From JBEKJU01 sp050011095 (lineage in GTDB: Bacteria; Desulfobacterota; Syntrophorhabdia; Syntrophorhabdales; WCHB1-27): a stretch of 30,176 nucleotides of DNA. Location of the stretch: positions 1 to 30,176 of the forward strand of contig JBEKJU010000035.1 in the NCBI GenBank assembly GCA_050011095.1. The letters run 5' to 3'. Positions 24,248 to 30,176 of the stretch are shown in pieces. Under the pieces are notes generated by a model. That model had not been told where the DNA came from, did no database searches, and saw only the letters and a list, made by a program, of their open reading frames with translations. Made by a program: the position numbers and the translations under genes. Position 1 is the stretch's first letter. Each line of letters begins with the position of its first letter.

Positions 24248-26317
24248 ATGGCTGGAGGAGTAGATTATGAGGTCAGAAAGAGGTTTCATCCGGAACCGCC
24301 GACAGCGGAAGAACTGGCGGGCATGAAGGACATCGATCCCACGATGGCGGGGATCTTTTCCCATAAACTTTTGACGATTGCCCTGGAAGGGAACGAGACC
24401 GTAATAAAGCTCGGCGCATCGACGGGCTGCCGTTGGGGCGATACGGCCGTCGCCATCTACACGGCCTCGGGCGACAACGCCACGTGCGCAACGGGGCTCT
24501 ATTTTCACGCGGTCCTCGGCTCGCTCTCCGTCAAGTATATCGTCAAGCACTGGCTCAACCACCCCGCCGTGGGGGTCAAACCGGGAGACGCGTTCTACAG
24601 CAACGATCCGTTCTATGCGGGTGTCCATGCCGCTGACATGGGTATTTTCGCGCCGGTCTTCTACAAGGGCAAGCTCGTGTGCTTCGTGGGTGCCATCGTC
24701 CACAGTGGGGAGTGCGGGGCGTGCGAGCCGGGCGGCATGCCGACCACCTCGAAGAGCATCTATGACGAGGGCATTCAGTTCCCGCCGACGAAGATCGCGG
24801 AAAACTACACCCTCCGCGAGGATCTCCTGAACGCCATGTGCCATATGGTGAGGGACCCCCGTGTCCTGACCCTCGACATCAAGGCACGCATGGCCGCGCT
24901 CAGGGTTGTGGAGAAAAGGATCCAGGCGGCGATCGAAAAGGCCGGGACGCAGCATTTCATCTCCATGCTGAGGTACACCATCGACATTACGGCGGAAGGC
25001 GCGAGGAAGAAGATAAGCGAGTGGAACGACGGCATCTTCAAGCATGTGGAGATCCTCGACGCCGTCGGTCCCCAGACGCAGGCGATGAAGATCGCCCTTA
25101 CCCTGGAAAAGAAGGGCGACACGCTTTATATCGACTACGACGGCACCTCGCCGGAGGTGTCGGACCTCGCGAGCAACGCTATTCCCATCGGCATCATGGC
25201 CATCCAGATGACGTACTGGATGCCGCACCTTTTTAGCGATCTGCCCCACAACAGCGGGGTACTGGTGCCCCTCCGCTACAGGATGCCCGAAGGATCGATC
25301 ACGAACGCCAGCCGGGAATCGCCAAAGGCGGGTTCACCCTTTACCATGAATACGAACAGGCAGGTCTTGTGGCAGGTCATCCAGAAGGCCATCTATTCAA
25401 CGATGAAGGAAATGGTCCTTGCCCAGCCGGGTCACGGTTTTAATGATGTTGTCTACGGCGGCCTGAACCAGTACGGCGCACCCTTTGCCGATGCGGGGGC
25501 CGAGATGAACTCCGACGGTTATGGCGCGAGGTTCGACAAGGATGGCGTCAACACGGCGGGGGCATCCTTTGCCCCGATGAGTTCAGAGCCGGGCGAGGTG
25601 GAGAGCATCGAGTCGGGTCTGCCCTTTCTCTACCTCTACAGATGCTTCCAGAGGGATAGCTGCGGCCACGGCAAGTATCGGGGTGGGGTGGGGATGGACT
25701 ATTCCATATCCGTTCATGATGTGCCGATGGTATTCCTCGGTTCCTGGGGCTTCAATTCGAGGGCGACTATCAATCAGGGTCTTTTCGGAGGCTATGCCTC
25801 GGGCGCAATGCCTTTCGTCAGGATCACCGATACAAACCTGAAGGAGATTTTCGCCTCACCCGAGACGAAGCTCCCTTCAGCGGGCTTTATGACCTACGAG
25901 GAGAGGGTGATCGGGGGCGCCTACGAGGCCGACAAGTTCCCGTCGCCGCCGAGGCCGATGAAGGAATATGAGGTCGTGGCAGGCGGCACCGGAGGGGGTG
26001 GGGGCTACGGAGACCCCCTAGAGCGCGAGCCGGCCCTCGTTATGAAAGATATCGACGATGGTATCATTTCTCACCGGGTTGCGCGAGAGATATACCGCGT
26101 TTCCTACAATGAGGAGACCCTCCTCGTGTATGAGGAAAAGACGAAGGCCCTGAGGCAGGCCGAACGGGAAGAGAGGAAAAAGAGGGGAGTCAAGTACGCC
26201 GATTTTGAGCCGGCATGGCTCAAGCTCCGGCCGGACCCGGAAATCCTGCGGTACTACGGCGATTGGCCGGAAACAAATTACACGTCCTTCACCTACTTCG
26301 GAGAATGGCACAAATGA
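24248..26317 (+). CDS. HyuB-type catalytic subunit of ketone carboxylase
   Basis: A 689-aa hydantoinase B/acetone carboxylase alpha-family subunit. The metal-site region reads SNDPFYAGVHAADMG with H127 and D130, followed by AIVHSGECG with H152; this HxxD...H set corresponds to the manganese ligands described for acetone carboxylase alpha. The C-terminal GGTGGGGGYGDPLERE is the usual HyuB ending, with a charged helical tail after it. AAAGGAGG precedes the ATG. In the complex this subunit is expected to join the activated substrate and CO2 after ATP-dependent activation by the HyuA subunits. Length is shorter than acetone carboxylase alpha and close to the acetophenone enzyme. Confidence 0.87.
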   Translation: MAGGVDYEVRKRFHPEPPTAEELAGMKDIDPTMAGIFSHKLLTIALEGNETVIKLGASTGCRWGDTAVAIYTASGDNATCATGLYFHAVLGSLSVKYIVKHWLNHPAVGVKPGDAFYSNDPFYAGVHAADMGIFAPVFYKGKLVCFVGAIVHSGECGACEPGGMPTTSKSIYDEGIQFPPTKIAENYTLREDLLNAMCHMVRDPRVLTLDIKARMAALRVVEKRIQAAIEKAGTQHFISMLRYTIDITAEGARKKISEWNDGIFKHVEILDAVGPQTQAMKIALTLEKKGDTLYIDYDGTSPEVSDLASNAIPIGIMAIQMTYWMPHLFSDLPHNSGVLVPLRYRMPEGSITNASRESPKAGSPFTMNTNRQVLWQVIQKAIYSTMKEMVLAQPGHGFNDVVYGGLNQYGAPFADAGAEMNSDGYGARFDKDGVNTAGASFAPMSSEPGEVESIESGLPFLYLYRCFQRDSCGHGKYRGGVGMDYSISVHDVPMVFLGSWGFNSRATINQGLFGGYASGAMPFVRITDTNLKEIFASPETKLPSAGFMTYEERVIGGAYEADKFPSPPRPMKEYEVVAGGTGGGGGYGDPLEREPALVMKDIDDGIISHRVAREIYRVSYNEETLLVYEEKTKALRQAEREERKKRGVKYADFEPAWLKLRPDPEILRYYGDWPETNYTSFTYFGEWHK

Positions 26318-26328
26318 AGGGGGCATCC

Positions 26329-26724
26329 ATGACGATCGAACGTGTTCCGTTCAGAAAAGGACTTTTTGGGGTGGAGAACGACACGGCCTTTCTCATAGGC
26401 AACAAATGCCCGGCCTGCGGGCAGATCTATTTCCCCTCCAAGCCGTTCTGCCTCGAATGTTTCAGAGAGAGCCTGCAACCCATCAGGCTCGGCGCGGAGG
26501 GGACGCTCTACTCGTACACGGTCGCCCATATGGCGTCGGCCCATTCCATCCCGCCCTATACGGCGGGATGGATCGACCTCGACGAAGGCATCAGGATTTT
26601 CGCCCCCATTAAGGTCGATGACGGGCAGGAACTGGATATAGGCATGAAAATGGAGCTGACAATCGACGAACTGTGGCAGGAGGGGGGAACGAGCGTCACG
26701 GGCTATCGCTACAGCCCGAAGTAG
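26329..26724 (+). CDS. DUF35 zinc-ribbon/OB-fold thiolase partner
   Basis: A 131-aa protein with an N-terminal rubredoxin-like zinc ribbon (C27-x2-C30 and C41-x2-C44 in NKCPACGQIYFPS and FCLECF) and a C-terminal OB-fold segment (EGTLYSYTVAHM, GWIDLDEGIRIFAPI). Proteins of this type form complexes with thiolases, as BbsA does with BbsB in toluene breakdown. A thiolase gene follows 87 bases downstream. I chose the ATG at 26329 (AAGGGGG upstream) over 26314, which overlaps the HyuB stop; both are possible. It probably helps the thiolase handle the acyl-CoA chain. Confidence 0.83.
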   Translation: MTIERVPFRKGLFGVENDTAFLIGNKCPACGQIYFPSKPFCLECFRESLQPIRLGAEGTLYSYTVAHMASAHSIPPYTAGWIDLDEGIRIFAPIKVDDGQELDIGMKMELTIDELWQEGGTSVTGYRYSPK

Positions 26725-26811
26725 CCCCGGCCGCTCCCGCGATCACGGCGAAGGATCAAGGCGGGGCAGACCGGGGGCATCGGGAATGAGGCGGAAAGGA
26801 AGGTGGACCAC

Positions 26812-27957
26812 ATGAGAGACGTATGCATAATTGGAGGGGCAACCACGGTGTTCGGGAAATTTCCCGAGAGGACACCCGAGGGGCTTGGTGGGGCGGCGGT
26901 GCTCGCCGCCATGAAGGACGCCGGTATCAGGCCGAAGGACGTGCAATTTGCGTCCTGCGGTACCGTATATTCGGGGTTTTGTACGGGGCAGCGCGTATTC
27001 AAGGAGGTCGGGATCACCGAGATAGAGATCCTCAACGTTGAGAACGCCTGCGCGAGCGGCGCCTCATCGGTCAGGGAAAGCTGGCTCAGGATCGCCACGG
27101 GGCAGTGTGACATCGCCGTCGCGGCGGGGGTGGAATCAATGACCACGAGTCCTGTCGCCGGTAAGCTCATACCGCCTCCGGCCGATGACCTTGACGGGCA
27201 GTTGGGGCTTTCCGTTCCCATGTTTTTTGCCATGCTGATGAAGAGGCACATGCATCAGCATGGTACCACCATGGAGCAGTTTGCAAGGATCTCCGTAAAG
27301 AATCACCACAATGGTTGCCTCAACCCCTATTCACAGTTCCAGCAGGAGCTGACGGTCGAGCAGATTCTCGCATCCAGGATGATCTGCGCGCCCATCACCC
27401 TGCTGCAATGCTGTCCGAACAGTGACGGCGCCGCCGCCGTTGTCATGTGCAGCAAGGAAATAGCGGCGAGGTACACGGCGAGACCGATGCATGTGGCCGG
27501 ATCGTCCCTGAGATCGGGCGATTACCTGCACCGTTGGGGGGATGCCACCTTTTCGGACATGAGCCACAACGCAGCCTTCCAGGCATACGAAATGGCGGGC
27601 TGCGGACCCGATGACATCGATCTCATCGAGCTGCATGACGCCTTTGCCGTGTCCGAGCTTATGCACTATGAGGATTTGGGGTTGTGCAAGAAGGGTGAAG
27701 GGGGGATGCTCATCGATTCCGGCGCGACGTCGCTTGATGGCAAAATTCCCGTCAACCCGAGCGGCGGTCTTCTCAGCAAGGGGCACCCCCTCGGCGCGAC
27801 AGGGGTGGCCCAGGTCGTCGAGGCGTGGCACCAGCTGCGCGGCATGGCCGGCAGCCATCAGGTCAAGAACGCCAGGGTCGCGTTGACCCATGTGCTGGGC
27901 GGCTATGTATCGGGCATCGAGTCCGGGGCGGCGAGCGTCCACATTTTCAAGATATAA
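26812..27957 (+). CDS. Thiolase (SCP2/BbsB-like)
   Basis: A 381-aa thiolase-fold enzyme. The nucleophile is C80 in NVENACASGAS, followed by GQCDIAVAAGVESMT. ELHDAFAVSE carries the NEAF-like His, and H325 lies in SKGHPLGATG. The second cysteine of classic thiolases is replaced: the C-terminal motif reads THVLGGY with H360, as in the SCP2-type branch. With the DUF35 protein just upstream it resembles the benzoylsuccinyl-CoA thiolase pair BbsAB. The expected reaction here is CoA-dependent cleavage of a 3-oxoacyl-CoA into acetyl-CoA and a shorter acyl-CoA. ATG at 26812 is preferred over an in-frame GTG at 26803. Confidence 0.87.
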   Translation: MRDVCIIGGATTVFGKFPERTPEGLGGAAVLAAMKDAGIRPKDVQFASCGTVYSGFCTGQRVFKEVGITEIEILNVENACASGASSVRESWLRIATGQCDIAVAAGVESMTTSPVAGKLIPPPADDLDGQLGLSVPMFFAMLMKRHMHQHGTTMEQFARISVKNHHNGCLNPYSQFQQELTVEQILASRMICAPITLLQCCPNSDGAAAVVMCSKEIAARYTARPMHVAGSSLRSGDYLHRWGDATFSDMSHNAAFQAYEMAGCGPDDIDLIELHDAFAVSELMHYEDLGLCKKGEGGMLIDSGATSLDGKIPVNPSGGLLSKGHPLGATGVAQVVEAWHQLRGMAGSHQVKNARVALTHVLGGYVSGIESGAASVHIFKI

Positions 27958-27974
27958 CAGTGCCGGAGGACGGA

Positions 27975-28382
27975 ATGATAAAGAGAATCGACCATATCGG
28001 CGTTGTCGTCGGAAGTATTCGGGACATGATGAAAACGTTGTCCGGCACGTTGGGATTTGCGGAAACCATGTCCCTCAAGGACCCACAAGGGCAGTTCCGG
28101 TCAAGCCTGTTGGAGGTGAACGGGGCGTGCATCGAGCTTGTGGAGCCGCTGACCGACGAGGGACCTGTAGCACGTTTTTTCCGCGAGCGTGGGAACTGCC
28201 TCCACCACCTCTCTCTCGAGGTCGAGGACATAGAGGGGGTTGTCACGCTGCTTGCCCAGAAGGGGATACGTCTCGTCAATCAGAAGCCGGAGATCGTGGG
28301 AGAGATGAAGACGATTTTTGTACACCCCGGCTCGACGGGCGGACTCCTCGTTGAACTGGTCGAGAAAAACCCGAAGAAGTAA
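27975..28382 (+). CDS. VOC/glyoxalase-fold protein (methylmalonyl-CoA epimerase-like)
   Basis: A 135-aa vicinal-oxygen-chelate protein. Possible metal ligands fit the methylmalonyl-CoA epimerase pattern: H7 (DHIGVVV), E54 (ACIELVEP), H77 or H78 (LHHLSLEV) and E128 (LLVELVEK). GGAGG lies six bases upstream of the ATG. It sits 17 bases after the thiolase and 21 before the ligase, so it is part of the same operon. It could epimerise a 2-substituted acyl-CoA, for example if the ketone carries a longer side chain so that carboxylation gives a chiral alpha carbon. That would be a specific, testable idea; a general propionate-pathway epimerase is the alternative. Confidence 0.78.
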   Translation: MIKRIDHIGVVVGSIRDMMKTLSGTLGFAETMSLKDPQGQFRSSLLEVNGACIELVEPLTDEGPVARFFRERGNCLHHLSLEVEDIEGVVTLLAQKGIRLVNQKPEIVGEMKTIFVHPGSTGGLLVELVEKNPKK

Positions 28383-28403
28383 CATTAATAAGGAGGGAAA
28401 GGC

Positions 28404-29999
28404 ATGGTTAACGACATGCGGAAAGAACGCCTGGTCCACGGGGTGTTGGAACGCCAGGCAGAAAAGTACGGCGACCGGACCTTTATATACTTCAAGGAGA
28501 GGACGTTCAGCTACAGGGAATTCGACGAACAGGCCGGCCGGGTTGCCTGCGGGCTGCAGCGGATGGGTATTTCAAAGGGCGACAAGGTGGCAATCATGAT
28601 GCCCAACTGCCCCGAGTTTCTTTTCCTGTGGTTCGGCCTATCGAAGCTCGGCGCTGTCGAGGTGCCCATAAACCTTGCCCACAAAGGGGACCTCCTCACG
28701 TACATGCTGGATCAATCCGATTGTTGCCTCATAGTTGCGCACGGCGATTACCGTGATCGTTTGAAGGCAATCGAGGTCAATATCCCCAAGATAAGGCAGA
28801 TCGTCATCCTCGATCCCCCCGGCGCATCCGCGTCTCCCCTGCTTACGAAACCCGTGGTGCCGTGGTCGGACGTAGTAAACAACGGCGGAGACTACATCAG
28901 GGAGGAGGTCCTCTGGTCCGACCCTTCGTGCATCCTCTATACCTCGGGCACGACAGGTCCGTCGAAGGGCGTCATGCTTCCCCAGAACTACACGGTCTTC
29001 ATGGGCGAGATCATCTGGGAGGCGGCAGAGTATACCGAGGACGATTGTCTCTACAACGCGCTGCCCCTCTTCCATGGCAACGCGCAGCAGCTTTCTTTCA
29101 TGCCGGCCCTTCTGAGCGGGGCGCGCACGGTTATTTCCGAGCGTTTTTCCGCGAGCAGGTTCTGGGGCGATGTCAAACGGTACGGGTGCACGGAGTTCAA
29201 CTCACTCGGGAGTATCGTCCCCATACTCTACAAGGCGGACCCCAAACCCGATGACGCGGACAATCCGCTTCGCCTTATGGTCTGCGCGGCGACGCCGAAG
29301 GACCTCTTTCACGCCTTCGAGGAGCGCTTCGGCCTCAAGCTCGTCGAGATATACGGCATGACCGAGTTCGGCCTTCCCCTCATGAACAATATCAGGGACA
29401 GGAAAGCGGGTACCTGCGGCAAGCCCCGGCGCTGCGCGGTAAAGCTCCTCGACGACAACGATATGCCCGTCGGCCCCAATGCCGTGGGGGAGCTCTTGGT
29501 GAGGCCCGACGGAGATTACTGCATGCTCCTTGAGTATTACAACATGCCGGACAAGACGGTGGAGGCGTGGCGCAATCTCTGGTTTCACTCGGGTGATTAC
29601 TTCACCTACGATGACGAAGGCTACTACTCTTTCGTCGACCGGAAAAAGGACGCCCTGAGGCGCCGGGGAGAGAACATCTCCTCCTATGAGGTCGAAAAGT
29701 CGATAAACGCCCATGCCGCGGTGATGGAATCGGCCGCCATGGCGGTGAAATCACCGATGGGTGAGGACGAGGTGATGGTCTGTCTCGTGCTGAAGCCCGG
29801 CTTCAGACTCACGCCCGAAGAGCTGATGGCCCACTGCGAGGAGCGCATGGCCTACTTCATGATACCCCGCTACCTGAGGTTCATGGAGGCCTTTCCAAAA
29901 ACGGCCACGGAGCGGGTGCAGAAGCACGTGCTGAGGACAGAGGGCGTCACGGACGACACGTGGGACCGGGAGGCGGCCGGTTATGAGCTAAAACGCTGA
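28404..29999 (+). CDS. AMP-forming acyl-CoA ligase (CaiC-like)
   Basis: A 531-aa adenylate-forming ligase. It has the phosphate loop LYTSGTTGPSKGV, the A5 motif IYGMTEFG, the hinge DRKKDALRRRGENISSYEVE, and a C-terminal KTATERVQK with the catalytic lysine region. The RRRGENIS hinge is typical of the CaiC/crotonobetaine and related acyl-CoA synthetase group. AGGAGGG precedes the ATG. In this context it most likely activates the 3-oxo acid made by the carboxylase to its CoA thioester with ATP, as the benzoylacetate-CoA ligase does in acetophenone breakdown. Substrate cannot be set by sequence alone. Confidence 0.87.
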   Translation: MVNDMRKERLVHGVLERQAEKYGDRTFIYFKERTFSYREFDEQAGRVACGLQRMGISKGDKVAIMMPNCPEFLFLWFGLSKLGAVEVPINLAHKGDLLTYMLDQSDCCLIVAHGDYRDRLKAIEVNIPKIRQIVILDPPGASASPLLTKPVVPWSDVVNNGGDYIREEVLWSDPSCILYTSGTTGPSKGVMLPQNYTVFMGEIIWEAAEYTEDDCLYNALPLFHGNAQQLSFMPALLSGARTVISERFSASRFWGDVKRYGCTEFNSLGSIVPILYKADPKPDDADNPLRLMVCAATPKDLFHAFEERFGLKLVEIYGMTEFGLPLMNNIRDRKAGTCGKPRRCAVKLLDDNDMPVGPNAVGELLVRPDGDYCMLLEYYNMPDKTVEAWRNLWFHSGDYFTYDDEGYYSFVDRKKDALRRRGENISSYEVEKSINAHAAVMESAAMAVKSPMGEDEVMVCLVLKPGFRLTPEELMAHCEERMAYFMIPRYLRFMEAFPKTATERVQKHVLRTEGVTDDTWDREAAGYELKR

Positions 30000-30004
30000 A
30001 TCTT

Positions 30005-30013
30005 TGATATAAT
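30005..30013 (+). promoter_or_regulatory. Possible extended -10 promoter before iorA
   Basis: TGATATAAT is a perfect extended -10 (TGN plus TATAAT) about 40 bases upstream of the iorA ATG. No good -35 is visible at normal spacing, so this is tentative. Confidence 0.35.
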
Positions 30014-30054
30014 GGAGGGAGGGGAGAAATCGGACTCAGGTCAAGGGAGGAGAG

Positions 30055-30176
30055 ATGAAAAAGATTCTGCAGGGTAACGAGGCAATCGCTCGGGGTGCCT
30101 GGGAGGCCGGGGTAACGGTCGGCTGTGCCTACCCCGGCACGCCGAGCAGCGAGGTCATGGCCGAGCTGTCTCGATA
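30055..30176 (+). CDS. iorA: Indolepyruvate:ferredoxin oxidoreductase alpha subunit, start only
   Basis: Only the first 40 codons lie in the window (MKKILQGNEAIARGAWEAGV and on to the end). The segment CAYPGTPSSEVMAEL is the conserved N-terminal motif of IorA, including the glutamate that contacts thiamine diphosphate. The full enzyme oxidises aryl pyruvates to aryl-CoA with ferredoxin, typical of strict anaerobes. GGAGGAG sits a few bases before the ATG. It is 55 bases after the ligase stop and may have its own promoter. The gene is cut by the window edge, not broken. Confidence 0.85.
   Translation, partial: MKKILQGNEAIARGAWEAGVTVGCAYPGTPSSEVMAELSR

Noticed and set aside
24011..25249. 412-codon minus-strand open frame across the HyuA/HyuB junction
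   Set aside because: It is Arg/His/Gly-rich with no domain signature, and lies antisense to two well-supported genes and their junction.

Overview
The window reads as a scaffold from a strictly anaerobic, GC-rich deltaproteobacterium-like organism (Syntrophorhabdus-type aromatic or ketone degraders are a fair guess). The grounds are the ATP-dependent ketone-carboxylase genes, the start of an indolepyruvate:ferredoxin oxidoreductase gene, the DUF35/thiolase pair and the Shine-Dalgarno style. An 11-base run of N at 9434-9444 shows this is a draft or metagenome assembly. No RNA gene, CRISPR array or transposase gene was seen.

Left part (1-9060): a short inverted repeat; a decayed HD-domain protein (minus strand); a MrfA-MrfB-like DNA repair pair (1078-4733) with overlapping stop and start; a small helix-turn-helix protein and a membrane glycosyltransferase (minus strand); two copies of a MITE-like element flanking a 48-codon gene with its own promoter; a helical PhoU-like protein; and a small cysteine protein coupled to a P-loop NTPase.

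Middle (9060-15713): a one-chain fusion of an L,D-transpeptidase with a MurC/Mpl-type ligase (9475-11394). It is followed on the minus strand by an operon for a periplasmic solute-binding protein (frameshifted at a run of eight C), a CHASE3/HAMP/PAS histidine kinase and a NarL-type response regulator, all behind a good sigma-70 promoter.

Right part (16207 to the end, all plus strand): a catabolic gene train. It holds a ten-helix membrane protein, a zinc alcohol dehydrogenase, two divergent HyuA-type ATPase subunits, a small zinc-ribbon gamma subunit, a UroD-fold protein, a HyuB-type subunit, a DUF35 zinc-ribbon/OB protein with a thiolase, a glyoxalase-fold (VOC) protein, an acyl-CoA ligase and the start of iorA. 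The two HyuA, one HyuB and one small gamma match the alpha, alpha', beta, gamma make-up of acetophenone carboxylase better than acetone carboxylase. A coherent reading is secondary alcohol to ketone (dehydrogenase), ketone plus CO2 to 3-oxo acid (carboxylase, ATP), 3-oxo acid to 3-oxoacyl-CoA (ligase), then thiolysis (thiolase/DUF35). The divergent sensor operon shares a 0.5-kb intergenic region with this train and may control it.

Two repeat families stand out: the 158/220-bp MITE pair, and a family with ATACCGAGT-type ends seen at 8291, 11406 and 21947. The last copy lies inside the carboxylase gene set.
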